A model generated the notes under the pieces. The model saw only the letters and a list, made by a program, of their open reading frames with translations. It had not been told where the DNA came from and did not search any database. 64,000 nucleotides of DNA from Chloroflexota bacterium (GTDB lineage Bacteria; Chloroflexota; Dehalococcoidia; Lucifugimonadales; Lucifugimonadaceae), in NCBI GenBank assembly GCA_002718415.1, contig PBEM01000015.1, positions 1 to 64,000 on the forward strand, given 5' to 3'. Shown piece by piece: positions 16,616 to 26,068 of the stretch (its first letter is position 1; each line of letters begins with the position of its first letter). The position numbers and the translations under genes are program-made.

Positions 16616-18481
16616 TTGAGTATTCTTAATCCCTACAGATTAATTACTCTTGCACTTCTAATCGTCGCAGCATTCTCAGTTGCATGTAGTGGCGAAACTG
16701 AAGTAGTTCAAGAAATAGTAGTTGAAACTGTAGTAGTAGAAAAAGAAGTAATTCAAGAAGTTGAAAAGGTAGTGGAAAAAGAAGTTGAAAAGGTAGTTGT
16801 AAAAGAAGTAGCAGTAGAAACAGAAAAAGTAGTAGAGAAATCTAAAGTAGATGCCCCTGCTCCATCTAGTGGTCCTAGCGGAACACTTTCTATAGCTATG
16901 AATACCGTTGGTGTACCTGTAGGAGATCCTCAGGGCTGTATTCCTGGTTGTGGTAACCAGAAATTCAGAATGTCAGCATACGAAACTCTAGGATGGCTAG
17001 ATGACGATGCTAACATGATTCCACGTATAGCTACGTCATGGGAAGTAAATGGTGATGAATATGTAGACTTCAAAATTCAAGAAGGCGTTGAATTCCACGG
17101 AGGTTATGGTGAAATGACTGCAGAAGATGTTGCATGGAGCTTTAACAGAGCTAATCCAACATTCAACCCAGACAGTAAACATGACCAGGCTGGTGACTTC
17201 AAAAGAATTATGGATAAAATGGAAGCGATTGACGATTACACTGTCAGGATGACGATCCCTGAAGGTGGACTTGGAGTAGGTCAACTACGAAGAGCACTAA
17301 CACCTTATTGGCAGAGTATGGGAATTCACTCCAAAAAATTATTTGATGAAGTTGGTGCTGATGGTATGGTTGATAAATTTATCGGTACTGGTCCTCTTGT
17401 ATACCAAGAGTGGAAACAGGACGATAAAGCCGTTTTGGAAGCACTGGACAGTCACTGGAGAAAAGTGGCTCCTATGCAGACAGTTAGAATTCTAGCTGTT
17501 CCTGAAGCAACTGTTAGAAGAACAATGTTAGAGACCGGTGAAGTTGATGTAGCAATGATTGACCTTAAAGATATTCCTGCTGTTAAAGATAAGGGATTCG
17601 AATCATTCGTAACTGCATCTAGACTTAACGGTTTATACTTTGGTGGTAACTTGTGGGTAGAAAACCAACTTATTACTGGTCAAGGTAATACTGGTGACGC
17701 CCTTGATAGACCTGGATACGATACTTCAAAACCTTGGGTTGGAGAGTATGGTAACGCTGAAAGCATGGAACAAGCGCAAAATGTTAGACATGCCCTAGCA
17801 ATGGCTGTTGACCGTGAAGGTATCAATGATGCGATTCTAGGTGGTCTAGGAGAAGTAAACCACATTACAAATATTCCTGTTAGTTCTAAACACTGGGACT
17901 CAAAATGGGAATGGCCGTATGATATAGCTAAGTCAAAAGAATTAATGGCTTCAGCTGGATATGCTGACGGTTTTGAAATGACAATTTGGACAGGTGCCGG
18001 TACCCATGAGGAAATAGTAAATGCTATAGCCGCTACATGGTTGAGTGAGTTGAATGTAAAAGTTTCAATTGACTTACAGGCATATGGTACACACCGACCA
18101 CGATTAGTAAACCTTGACTTCCCACATATTCAGTACAGAACTTGTGGTGATAGTTTCGCAGCGCTTACAGTAGATCTTCCAAAATCTAATGAAAGTACTA
18201 GTGATAAATTAGGTGGAACAATCTGTGCAGGTAGTATGGTTCCTGAATGGGAAGCAATCTACGAAAAAATGGTTACTTCAACTGATAAAGCTGAAAGAGA
18301 AAAATTGGGTCTAGAATTTTTCGATGTGACCAGAGAAAATGCTATTGCTGTTGGTGTGAACGAACAGCCTCAGCTAAACGTTTATGATGGATCAAAAATA
18401 GGCGCATGGCCTATCCCACCTCAAATGTGTATTGGTGGTTGTGAATGGTTCAACGTAGAAGAAATAGAATGGACACCATAA
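16616..18481 (+). CDS. Oligopeptide-type (family 5) ABC transporter substrate-binding lipoprotein 1
   Basis: A 621-residue SBP_bac_5 lipoprotein. Signal peptide with lipobox SVAC, Cys24. Residues 27-75 are a Val/Glu/Lys repeat (units like VVEKEV) forming a stalk. The mature domain has the family's markers: YETLGWLD near 120, FKIQEGVEFHGG, YTVRMTIPE, GTGPLVYQEW, and VRHALAMAVDREGI near 390. The start is TTG at 16616, preceded by GAGG. Its first nine residues and their DNA are almost the same as those of the SBP at 20542. It heads an operon with two permeases but no ATPases. Ligands may be peptides, sugars or other small organics. Confidence 0.92.
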   Translation: MSILNPYRLITLALLIVAAFSVACSGETEVVQEIVVETVVVEKEVIQEVEKVVEKEVEKVVVKEVAVETEKVVEKSKVDAPAPSSGPSGTLSIAMNTVGVPVGDPQGCIPGCGNQKFRMSAYETLGWLDDDANMIPRIATSWEVNGDEYVDFKIQEGVEFHGGYGEMTAEDVAWSFNRANPTFNPDSKHDQAGDFKRIMDKMEAIDDYTVRMTIPEGGLGVGQLRRALTPYWQSMGIHSKKLFDEVGADGMVDKFIGTGPLVYQEWKQDDKAVLEALDSHWRKVAPMQTVRILAVPEATVRRTMLETGEVDVAMIDLKDIPAVKDKGFESFVTASRLNGLYFGGNLWVENQLITGQGNTGDALDRPGYDTSKPWVGEYGNAESMEQAQNVRHALAMAVDREGINDAILGGLGEVNHITNIPVSSKHWDSKWEWPYDIAKSKELMASAGYADGFEMTIWTGAGTHEEIVNAIAATWLSELNVKVSIDLQAYGTHRPRLVNLDFPHIQYRTCGDSFAALTVDLPKSNESTSDKLGGTICAGSMVPEWEAIYEKMVTSTDKAEREKLGLEFFDVTRENAIAVGVNEQPQLNVYDGSKIGAWPIPPQMCIGGCEWFNVEEIEWTP

Positions 18482-18537
18482 GTTAATTACTAAGTTTTTA
18501 TAAAAATAAATTCTTAAAAATTACTTGTAAAAATAAA

Positions 18538-18570
18538 TAAAGGGCTAGGTTAAATCAACCTAGCCCTTTA
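18538..18570 (+). terminator. Perfect 14-bp stem-loop between SBP 1 and its permeases
   Basis: TAAAGGGCTAGGTT (18538-18551), five-base loop, AACCTAGCCCTTTA (18557-18570), followed by a short A/T-rich run but no clean T-tract. It sits within the operon, so partial termination or protection of the upstream SBP message is likely. Confidence 0.8.
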
Positions 18571-18605
18571 TAGTAATATATTAAAAAAAAAATCAGAAAA
18601 TAAAA

Positions 18606-19544
18606 TTGAAAAATTTTTTACTAAGAAGAATATTCTATGCAGTTATAGCCGTAATCGGCGGAACACTTATGATTTTTGTTTTATCAAGAATGTCTGGTGA
18701 TCCTCGCGTTTTATTCATTGATGAACATGGTGGAGGTTTTGGAACCGAAGCGTGGGAAAAAATGGGTGAAGAAATGGGTCTAGATAAGCCTGTTCCAATA
18801 CAGTATGGTATGTGGCTAAAAGACATATTGACAGGTGATTTTGGAAAAAGTTTAGCTCAACAACAACCGGTTACAACAATCTTAAAAGACCGGGCAGGTG
18901 CTTCTGTAAGATTAGGTGTAGCTGCGTGGATTTTTGGTACTTTAGTCGGTGTTCCATTAGGCATTCTTTCCGCAATAAATAGAGGTTCTGCTTGGGATTA
19001 TATAGCAAGAACTTTTGCTTTATTTGGTCAATCACTTCCAAGTTTTTGGTCAGGAATAATGGGTATATTAATTTTTGCTGGAATTTTAGGATGGTTACCT
19101 GCAGGAACAATGGGAGAAGGAGATTTTTCCATTAAACATTTAATACTACCTGCTATTGTTTTGGGCTGGCTTCCCGCCGCAGGATACCTAAGACTCACAA
19201 GATCTTCAATGCTTGAAGTTATGGATACAGAATATATTAAATTAGCAAGAGCAAAAGGTGTTAAATATAGTAAAGTGGTTTGGAAACATGCTTTCAGAAA
19301 TGCTTTAATAGTTCCTCTGACATACTCTGGACTATTGTTAATTGGATTTATTACAGGTACTACTGTAGTTGAAACAGTCTTTTCTTGGCCAGGGTTAGGA
19401 AGACTTGCTATTAATTCTGTAACAGGAAATGATTTTCCTGTTGTAGCGGCAATAATGTTCTTCACTATGTTACTTTATGTTGTAGTAGTATTATTTCTGG
19501 ATTTAATTTATGCTTTCATAGATCCTAGGATAATAGCAAAATAG
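18606..19544 (+). CDS. Oligopeptide-type ABC transporter permease, DppB-like 1
   Basis: A 312-residue membrane protein with six predicted helices. The N-terminal LLRRIFYAVIAVIGGTLMIFVLSR and the following soluble segment ending in PVPIQYGMWLKDILTGDFG are classic for DppB/OppB. The ATPase-contacting EAA loop is EYIKLARAKGVKYSKVVWK followed by HAFRNAL (about 214-240). The start is TTG at 18606. The next permease begins seven bases after its stop. With SBP 1 it forms a transporter that must borrow ATPases, probably the pair at 25025-27085. Confidence 0.93.
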   Translation: MKNFLLRRIFYAVIAVIGGTLMIFVLSRMSGDPRVLFIDEHGGGFGTEAWEKMGEEMGLDKPVPIQYGMWLKDILTGDFGKSLAQQQPVTTILKDRAGASVRLGVAAWIFGTLVGVPLGILSAINRGSAWDYIARTFALFGQSLPSFWSGIMGILIFAGILGWLPAGTMGEGDFSIKHLILPAIVLGWLPAAGYLRLTRSSMLEVMDTEYIKLARAKGVKYSKVVWKHAFRNALIVPLTYSGLLLIGFITGTTVVETVFSWPGLGRLAINSVTGNDFPVVAAIMFFTMLLYVVVVLFLDLIYAFIDPRIIAK

Positions 19545-19551
19545 GTGTATT

Positions 19552-20397
19552 TTGATAATATTTAATTTACTTAGAAGATATCCAATAATTCCCGCTTTTA
19601 TATACACGGTATTAATAATTACTGCAGTATTTGCTCCTTTAATTTCACCTCAAGATCCATATAAAAACAGCCTTAGAGATAGGAATGTACCTCCTCTAGG
19701 TATAGAAGGTAGTAAAAGTGAATATATTCTTGGTACAGATCCGATCGGTAGAGATATGTTAAGTAGACTGATTTATGGAGCTAGAGTTTCGGCCATGGTG
19801 ATGTTTTTCTCAATATTAATTGGTGTAACTATTGGTACAACATTAGGACTAATTTCCGGATATTTTGGTGGACATATAGATGAAATTATAATGCGTTTTG
19901 TTGATATATGGGCTGCACTACCTTTTATTATGATTGCTTTAGTAGTTGTTTTAATTTATGGACAATCATTTAAAATTTTAGTAGCACTTCTCGCTTTAAT
20001 GTCATGGCCTGGTCCAGTGAGGCTTGTCAGAGCACAAACTCTTAGTTTAAAAAATATGGATTATATTGCTAGTGCCAAAATATATGGAGCTTCAAATATA
20101 AGAATATTAGCAAAACATCTTCTACCTGGTACTTGGAATATAGTTCTTGTTGCAGCAACCTTAAATATAGGTTCAATTATACTTACAGAGGCAACACTAT
20201 CATTTCTAGGAGTTGGAATTCCACCTCCAACACCTGCTTGGGGTGCAATGACTGCATCTGGAAGAAATTATCTCAATGATGCTTGGTGGGTGGCATTTAT
20301 GCCAGGAATGTGCATTTTTTTAGTGGTAGTTGCAGGTAATTTTATTGGTGATTGGTTAAGAGATAGATTAGACCCAAGTTTACGTCAATTGAATTGA
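19552..20397 (+). CDS. Oligopeptide-type ABC transporter permease, DppC-like 1
   Basis: A 281-residue membrane protein, second permease of the first oligopeptide-type system. It shows the DppC hallmarks LGTDPIGRDMLSRLIYGARVS (about 62-82), the EAA loop YIASAKIYGASNIRILAKHLLP and the end block ATLSFLGVGIPPPTPAWGAM. The start is TTG at 19552 with AGGTG in front. It is the last gene of this operon: no dppD/dppF-like genes follow; instead a new SBP gene begins 144 bp later. Confidence 0.93.
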   Translation: MIIFNLLRRYPIIPAFIYTVLIITAVFAPLISPQDPYKNSLRDRNVPPLGIEGSKSEYILGTDPIGRDMLSRLIYGARVSAMVMFFSILIGVTIGTTLGLISGYFGGHIDEIIMRFVDIWAALPFIMIALVVVLIYGQSFKILVALLALMSWPGPVRLVRAQTLSLKNMDYIASAKIYGASNIRILAKHLLPGTWNIVLVAATLNIGSIILTEATLSFLGVGIPPPTPAWGAMTASGRNYLNDAWWVAFMPGMCIFLVVVAGNFIGDWLRDRLDPSLRQLN

Positions 20398-20487
20398 TTT
20401 TTACACGGAAAAACTTTTAAGTTGATCCTTAAAATCTACTCTAACGTTTGACATGTACAAAAATATTTATGACAATAATCAAATTGT

Positions 20488-20502
20488 ATTAACGCGGTTA
20501 AT
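20488..20502. promoter_or_regulatory. Perfect 6-3-6 palindrome upstream of SBP 2
   Basis: ATTAACGCGGTTAAT: arms ATTAAC/GTTAAT around GCG, 40 bp upstream of the TTG start of the second binding-protein gene. GC-centred palindromes in such AT-rich surroundings are often LacI- or GntR-type operators; no such regulator is encoded next to it. Confidence 0.45.
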
Positions 20503-20541
20503 GCAAGATATATAACTTTAAACTAGTGAGGAAACAATAAG

Positions 20542-22749
20542 TTGAGTATTCTTAATCCATACAGAATGATAACTGTTCTTCTTCTTGCGTTCGCTGCAAT
20601 ATCCATTGCGTGTGGAGGTACTGAAGTTGTTACTGAAAAAGTTGTTCAAACTGTAGTAGTAGAGAAAGAAGTTGTTAAGGAAGTTGAAAAGATTAAAGAA
20701 GTTGAAGTTGAGAAAGTTGTAATCCAAGAAAAAGAAGTTCCTGTGGATAAGGTAGTTACTAAAGAAGTAGTTACTAAATATACTCCAGAGGAAGGTGAAG
20801 AAAAGGCATCCGGACAGGCTGCTACTGGTGAAGTCGCATATACACGGCAAGTACTAGATAAAAGTAAACACCCTACTTCTTATGGAGAATCACCTGACTT
20901 AGCTGCTAAAGTAAAATCTGGAGACCTTCCTCCTGTTGAAGACAGATTACCTAAGAACCCAATGGTTCTAGACTCATCTGATCTAGACGGAGTAGGAAAA
21001 TATGGTGGTACATGGAAACGTGCATTCACCGGACCTGCTGACGAACAAAACATCGAACGTATTTCAAAGAATCATATGATTTTCTGGAACTCGCAGATGA
21101 CTGAATTAAGGCCGCATATTGCTGAGGATTTTGAATCTAATGCTGATGCTACTAAATTCACCTTCAAACTTCGTGAAGGAATGAAATGGTCAGATGGTGA
21201 ACCTTTCACCACAGCTGACGTAATGTTCTGGTACGAGCATATATTATTGGACGATAACGTCCTTCCAGCTAAGCCTGGATATTCTAAAACAGCTAATGGA
21301 GAAATGGGTGTATGGAAAGCAGTTGATGACTATACATATACAGTAGAGTTTTCAGAACCATACGGTGTTTATCTTGAATTAGTTTCTGGTTTATCTGTCG
21401 CTGGACATCTAACTCAGTTCCCTGTTTGTGGTGGAGGATTTTCACCTAAACACTATATGAGTCAATTCCACGCTGCATTCGTTGGAGAAGAAGAAGCTAA
21501 TAAACTAGCTAAAGATGCTGGTTATGATAACTGGGGTACACATTTCTGTGCTAAAAACAACCCAGTTAAGAATGTTGATTCTCCTGTAACTACAGCTTGG
21601 ATGCCTATAAAAGGATTCAATGAAGAAGAATCTGTTTGGGAAAGAAACCCTTACTACTGGGCAGTTGACGCCGAAGGTAACCAGTTACCATACCTAGACA
21701 AGATCGTTCTAAGTCTTGCAGAAGACGTTGAGGTTCTTGGACTAAGAGTTGTTGCTGGTGAATTCGATATTCAAGGTCGACACGTAAAACCTGATAAACT
21801 ACCTCTTCTAAGAGAAAATGAAGAAAAAGGTGGTTACCGAGTACAATTTACAAGTGCTGCTGGTAGTTCTGCAATAACTGTATATCCTAACCAGGACTAT
21901 GGTGCTCATGGAGAGGGTGATAAAGAAATTGGTGATCTTTTGAGAGAAGCTGATTTCAGAAGAGCTTTATCCATAGGATTTGATCGAGAACAAATCCGAG
22001 AGGCTATATTCTTAGGAATGGGTCGTTCAGCTTCTGCTTGTGCAATACCAGATGAACCATATGCTCCTGGTCCTGAGTATGATCAAATGTGGTCAACTCT
22101 TGACGTAGCGAAAGCTAACGAGCTATTAGATGGTCTTGGTCTAAAAGAGGGATCTGATGGATTCCGAACAAAGCCTAGTGGAGACCCTCTTGTTCTTGAT
22201 GTAATCGCTGTAACAGGTGCTTTCACGGACAGTGTGGGTGCTGCTGAATTAATTAAAAAAGATTGGGCAGACAATATTGGAATAAATTTGAAAATCACTC
22301 CTACAGAAAGAAGTTTGAGAGAAACTCGACTTAAGAACAACGAAGCAATGTTGTCTATATGGGGTGGTGGTGGAGCTTCAGAACCTTTGTTCTTGTTCCC
22401 TAACCATGACCTAGCGTTTAACTGGGAAAGTGGAATGGGGCCAGCTTCAGGACAATGGTTCCAAGATTCTAGCGTTTTTGGTCCTCCATTGAGTGCCTCA
22501 ATTGCTAAACAGCAAGAACTTTGGAGACAAGGTGCTGCTCTACCTAGATCTGAAAGAATTGATATCGGAAAAGAAATACGTAAAATAGCTTGTGAAGAAG
22601 TTCACGCTATTACAACAATTACTGAAACTCCTGCTTGGATTTTCGTAATAAAGAATTACGTAAGAAACTTCCCTACTGGTGTACCATTCACAACTGTTGG
22701 ACAGACACCTGGTAGTTTCTACACCGAAGCATTCTGGTTTGATCAGTAA
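20542..22749 (+). CDS. Oligopeptide-type (family 5) ABC transporter substrate-binding lipoprotein 2
   Basis: A 735-residue SBP_bac_5 lipoprotein, larger than the usual 520-620. Lipobox SIAC, Cys24, then a Val/Glu/Lys stalk (about 27-75) and a Gly/Ala-rich segment. The mature domain resembles the long subgroup with PVEDRLPKNPMVLD near 125 and YGGTWKRAFTGP near 155, then FKLREGMKWSDGEPFTTADV and FRRALSIGFDREQIRE. The start is TTG at 20542 with GAGGA 13 bases upstream. First gene of the complete five-gene transporter operon (20542-27085). The subgroup is often annotated as peptide, opine or sugar binding; substrate unknown. Confidence 0.92.
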   Translation: MSILNPYRMITVLLLAFAAISIACGGTEVVTEKVVQTVVVEKEVVKEVEKIKEVEVEKVVIQEKEVPVDKVVTKEVVTKYTPEEGEEKASGQAATGEVAYTRQVLDKSKHPTSYGESPDLAAKVKSGDLPPVEDRLPKNPMVLDSSDLDGVGKYGGTWKRAFTGPADEQNIERISKNHMIFWNSQMTELRPHIAEDFESNADATKFTFKLREGMKWSDGEPFTTADVMFWYEHILLDDNVLPAKPGYSKTANGEMGVWKAVDDYTYTVEFSEPYGVYLELVSGLSVAGHLTQFPVCGGGFSPKHYMSQFHAAFVGEEEANKLAKDAGYDNWGTHFCAKNNPVKNVDSPVTTAWMPIKGFNEEESVWERNPYYWAVDAEGNQLPYLDKIVLSLAEDVEVLGLRVVAGEFDIQGRHVKPDKLPLLRENEEKGGYRVQFTSAAGSSAITVYPNQDYGAHGEGDKEIGDLLREADFRRALSIGFDREQIREAIFLGMGRSASACAIPDEPYAPGPEYDQMWSTLDVAKANELLDGLGLKEGSDGFRTKPSGDPLVLDVIAVTGAFTDSVGAAELIKKDWADNIGINLKITPTERSLRETRLKNNEAMLSIWGGGGASEPLFLFPNHDLAFNWESGMGPASGQWFQDSSVFGPPLSASIAKQQELWRQGAALPRSERIDIGKEIRKIACEEVHAITTITETPAWIFVIKNYVRNFPTGVPFTTVGQTPGSFYTEAFWFDQ

Positions 22750-22799
22750 AAAATAATTCTAAATTTATAAGTATCAAATTTTAGATGCTTATAGGTTTG

Positions 22800-22838
22800 A
22801 CTGAACGCCTATCCTATTTTATAGTTTAGGCGTTCAGT
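22800..22838 (+). terminator. Perfect 12-bp stem-loop between SBP 2 and its permeases
   Basis: ACTGAACGCCTA (22800-22811) pairs with TAGGCGTTCAGT (22827-22838); GTTTT follows. It lies 51 bp after the SBP stop and 49 bp before the permease, again inside an operon. A partial terminator or mRNA-stabilising hairpin is likely. Confidence 0.8.
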
Positions 22839-22886
22839 GTTTTAAAAACAGTAGAAATTATTCTAGAAGGTAATTAATAGAATCAT

Positions 22887-23876
22887 ATGGCACTATATAT
22901 CGGGAAAAGAGTATTATACGGTTTCATTGCTATATGGATAATTTCTATACTGTCTTTTATTATTATCCAACTCCCTCCTGGAGATTATGTAAGTTCTTAT
23001 ATTGCCAATTTAGCTGCTCAAGGATCATCTTTAGATCAAGCTGAAGCTGAAAACCTTAGAATATTTTACGGACTAGATAAACCTTGGCATATACAATATC
23101 TAAAATGGGCTAGCCGTATTGTTACAGGTGATTTAGGATATTCATTTGAATGGGAAAAACCAGTTATGTCTGTTATACAGGGCCGTATACTAACTACTGT
23201 TCTATTAGCTCTTTTTGCACTAGTTTTCACTTGGTTATTTGCCATTCCTATTGGTATTTATTCTGCTGTACATAAATATAGCATTGGAGATTATTTGGCG
23301 ACATTTCTTGGATTTTTGGGATTAGCTATACCTGATTTTTTAATAGCTCTAATAGCAATGTGGTTTGGATATTCTATATTTGGATGGAGTGTAGGTGGTC
23401 TTTTTTCTCCTGAGTTCGGGACTGCTCCTTGGTCAATTGCTAAATTTCTTGACCTGATGAAACATTTATGGGTTCCAGTAATAATACTAGGTACTGCTGG
23501 AATGGCTGCAATGATTAGAGTTGTTAGAGCAAATTTACTAGATGAATTATCTAAACCGTATGTAGTAACAGCACGAGCGAAAGGTATATCAGAATGGAAA
23601 TTAATAATGAAATATCCTGTTAGAATGGCATTAAATCCTGTTATAAGTATGTCTGCATATCTACTTCCATACCTAATTTCGGGAAGCGTGATTGTTTCAG
23701 TGGTACTTAGTTTACCTACTTTAGGTCCGACTTTATTAAAATCCTTATTGTCCCAAGATAGCTATTTAGCGGGAGGAATAATTTTTCTAATAGGTATATT
23801 TACTATATTAGGTACTTTGATTTCAGATTTACTACTCCTTTGGATAGATCCAAGAATAAAATTCGAGGCTAGATAA
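22887..23876 (+). CDS. Oligopeptide-type ABC transporter permease, DppB-like 2
   Basis: A 329-residue membrane protein with six helices. It has FIIIQLPPGDYVSSYI (27-42), DKPWHIQYLKWASRIVTGDLG (about 65-85) and the EAA loop YVVTARAKGISEWKLIMKYP. The latter has Pro in KYPVR where HAxRN is usual, a feature of the subgroup that partners long SBPs. ATG at 22887 is preceded by AGAAGGTAAT. The DppC-like gene begins two bases after its stop. Confidence 0.92.
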   Translation: MALYIGKRVLYGFIAIWIISILSFIIIQLPPGDYVSSYIANLAAQGSSLDQAEAENLRIFYGLDKPWHIQYLKWASRIVTGDLGYSFEWEKPVMSVIQGRILTTVLLALFALVFTWLFAIPIGIYSAVHKYSIGDYLATFLGFLGLAIPDFLIALIAMWFGYSIFGWSVGGLFSPEFGTAPWSIAKFLDLMKHLWVPVIILGTAGMAAMIRVVRANLLDELSKPYVVTARAKGISEWKLIMKYPVRMALNPVISMSAYLLPYLISGSVIVSVVLSLPTLGPTLLKSLLSQDSYLAGGIIFLIGIFTILGTLISDLLLLWIDPRIKFEAR

Positions 23877-23878
23877 AA

Positions 23879-25015
23879 TTGAGTTCTGAATCAAACATAG
23901 AGAAAGTAGATAATATTAATTCTGAAGAAAGAGTTAGTGTTGCTTCACAAGGACAGTTAATATGGTGGAGATTTAGAAAACATAAACTTGCAGTATTTTC
24001 CGCTATACTTCTACTATTATTGTATCTAACAACATTATTTGCTGAATTTTTTGCTACTTCTGATCCTCTTGAATCTGAAGCATTTCGAGGTCTAATACAA
24101 CCTCAACCAATTCATTTTTTTGATGAAGGTAAGTTAAGCCCTCATGTATGCGCAATGGAAGGTACCCGAGACCCCTATACATATAAAAAAACATATAAAC
24201 CTAATTGTGATAAAAAAACACCCGTAGAATTCTTTACTAAAGGTTATGAATATGAATGGTTAGGTTTAATTCCAATGGATAGACATTTAATCGGTGTACC
24301 TGAAGGATATTTGGCAGAAGAACACATATTTTTATTAGGAACTGATATTCAAGGAAGAGACATGTGGTCAAGAATATGGGTAGCATCAAGACTTTCATTA
24401 AGTATCGGATTAGTTGGAGTTACATTAACACTAATTTTTGGCATATCTTTAGGAGGTATCTCGGGCTTTTATGGTGGTTTTATAGATACGATTATACAAA
24501 GAATTATTGAAATTATAAGAGCAGTTCCGACTATACCTTTGTGGATGGCTTTGTCCGCTGCTATGCCTTTTAGTTGGTCTATTGTACAAATATATTTTTC
24601 AATCACATTAATAATTTCACTGTTCGCTTGGACCGATTTAGCAAGAGTAGTCAGAGGTAGATTTCTATCTCTTAGAGAAGAAGACTTTGTTACAGCAGCA
24701 GTTTTATCTGGTGCAAATGAAAGAAGAATAATTTTCAGACATGTAATGCCATCACTATATAGTCATATTATTGCTGCGGTGAGTCTTGCAATACCTTTGA
24801 TGATTATTAGTGAAACAGCCTTAAGTTTTCTTGGGTTAGGATTACAAGCGCCTGCAATAAGTTGGGGTACTTTATTACAAGGTACTCAAAATGTACAAAG
24901 TGTGGCTCTATACAAATGGTTGATGATTCCTGCTTTCCCTGTAGTAGGAAGTATTCTTTTATTTAATTTTCTTGGAGACGGATTAAGAGATGCTGCAGAT
25001 CCGTACAGTGACTAA
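23879..25015 (+). CDS. Oligopeptide-type ABC transporter permease, DppC-like 2, with long extracytoplasmic insert
   Basis: A 378-residue permease, about 90 residues longer than usual DppC. The extra length sits between the first helix (about 39-60) and the LGTDIQGRDMWSR motif (about 157-169): a hydrophilic loop with two Cys (HVCAMEG, KPNCDKK). The rest is standard: EAA loop FVTAAVLSGANERRIIFRHV and end block SETALSFLGLGLQAPAISWG. The start is TTG at 23879, three bases after the DppB stop. The insert would face the outside and could contact the large SBP 2 (inference). Confidence 0.92.
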   Translation: MSSESNIEKVDNINSEERVSVASQGQLIWWRFRKHKLAVFSAILLLLLYLTTLFAEFFATSDPLESEAFRGLIQPQPIHFFDEGKLSPHVCAMEGTRDPYTYKKTYKPNCDKKTPVEFFTKGYEYEWLGLIPMDRHLIGVPEGYLAEEHIFLLGTDIQGRDMWSRIWVASRLSLSIGLVGVTLTLIFGISLGGISGFYGGFIDTIIQRIIEIIRAVPTIPLWMALSAAMPFSWSIVQIYFSITLIISLFAWTDLARVVRGRFLSLREEDFVTAAVLSGANERRIIFRHVMPSLYSHIIAAVSLAIPLMIISETALSFLGLGLQAPAISWGTLLQGTQNVQSVALYKWLMIPAFPVVGSILLFNFLGDGLRDAADPYSD

Positions 25016-25024
25016 TAATTTAAT

Positions 25025-26056
25025 ATGACTAAAAAAAATACTAAAATAGAAAAACAAAAACCAATATTATCCGTAAATGGACTTAAAGTTCATTTCTTTA
25101 CAGATGAAGGTACAGTTAAAGCAGTAGAAGGGGCAAGCTTTGACGTTTTAGCTGGACGCACATTAGGAATAGTAGGAGAGAGTGGATGTGGTAAAAGTGT
25201 AGCAACAAGGTCATTATTAAGGTTGGTAGATAGCCCTGGAAAAATTGTAGATGGAGAAATTATTTATAGGGGTGACGCAAATAAAAAAGAAATAAATATT
25301 ACCTCTTTAAAAACATCAGGATCAGATATTAAATCGATTAGAGGTGGAGAAATTTCATTGATTTTTCAAGAACCTATGACATCTTTCAGTCCAGTACATA
25401 CCGTTGGTAATCAAATAATTGAGGCAATAAAACTACATAAGAAACTTAATAAGGATGATGCTAAAGGATTAACTTTAGATTGGTTTAAACGTGTTGGTAT
25501 GCCAGATCCAGAACAGAGAATGAACCAATATCCATGGCAATTAAGTGGGGGGCAAAGACAAAGAGCAATGATTGCAATGGCTTTATGTTGTGATCCAAAA
25601 ATAGTAATTGCTGATGAGCCCACTACAGCTTTAGACGTAACTACCCAAGCCCAAATACTCGATCTCCTAAAGGAACTTCAAGAAGAAAATGGAATGTCTA
25701 TCATTTTTATTACCCATGATTTAGGTGTAATAGCTGAAATATCTGATGATGTTTCAGTTATGTATCTAGGAAATATAGTAGAGAGTGCATCTGTAGATGA
25801 AATATTTCATTCTCCAAAACATCCATATACAACTGGTTTATTAAATTCCATTCCGTCCATTACCAATAAGAATAGAGAAAGATTGCCAACAATATCAGGT
25901 TCTATTCCTCATCCTCATAACAGACCAAGTGGATGTACTTTCAGAAATAGATGTCAAAATCCTTCAGATGATTGCAGAGAAGGGAAGATTGAAATGAAAC
26001 TTATAGAAGTTAGCCCAGGCCATTTTGTAGATCAATGCTGTATTAATTGTGGTTAA
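25025..26056 (+). CDS. Oligopeptide-type ABC transporter ATPase, DppD-like
   Basis: A 343-residue ATPase. Walker A GESGCGKS at 51-58, signature LSGGQRQRAMIAMAL near 175, Walker B VIADEPTTALDV, H-loop THDLGV. The C-terminal oligo_HPY region ends GCTFRNRCQNPSDDC and then VDQCCINCG, giving six or more Cys in the last 45 residues; the partner at 26069 has an almost identical tail. It probably serves its own permeases and, as the only such pair in the window, also the two ATPase-less systems. Confidence 0.95.
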   Translation: MTKKNTKIEKQKPILSVNGLKVHFFTDEGTVKAVEGASFDVLAGRTLGIVGESGCGKSVATRSLLRLVDSPGKIVDGEIIYRGDANKKEINITSLKTSGSDIKSIRGGEISLIFQEPMTSFSPVHTVGNQIIEAIKLHKKLNKDDAKGLTLDWFKRVGMPDPEQRMNQYPWQLSGGQRQRAMIAMALCCDPKIVIADEPTTALDVTTQAQILDLLKELQEENGMSIIFITHDLGVIAEISDDVSVMYLGNIVESASVDEIFHSPKHPYTTGLLNSIPSITNKNRERLPTISGSIPHPHNRPSGCTFRNRCQNPSDDCREGKIEMKLIEVSPGHFVDQCCINCG

Positions 26057-26068
26057 AAAAGGATAAGA

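Noticed and set aside
19028-19465. Minus-strand open frame of 145 codons opposite DppB-like 1
   Set aside because: Antisense shadow of a conserved permease.
20518-20850. Minus-strand Phe/Asn-rich open frame opposite the SBP 2 stalk
   Set aside because: Product of the repetitive Val/Glu/Lys codons read backwards.
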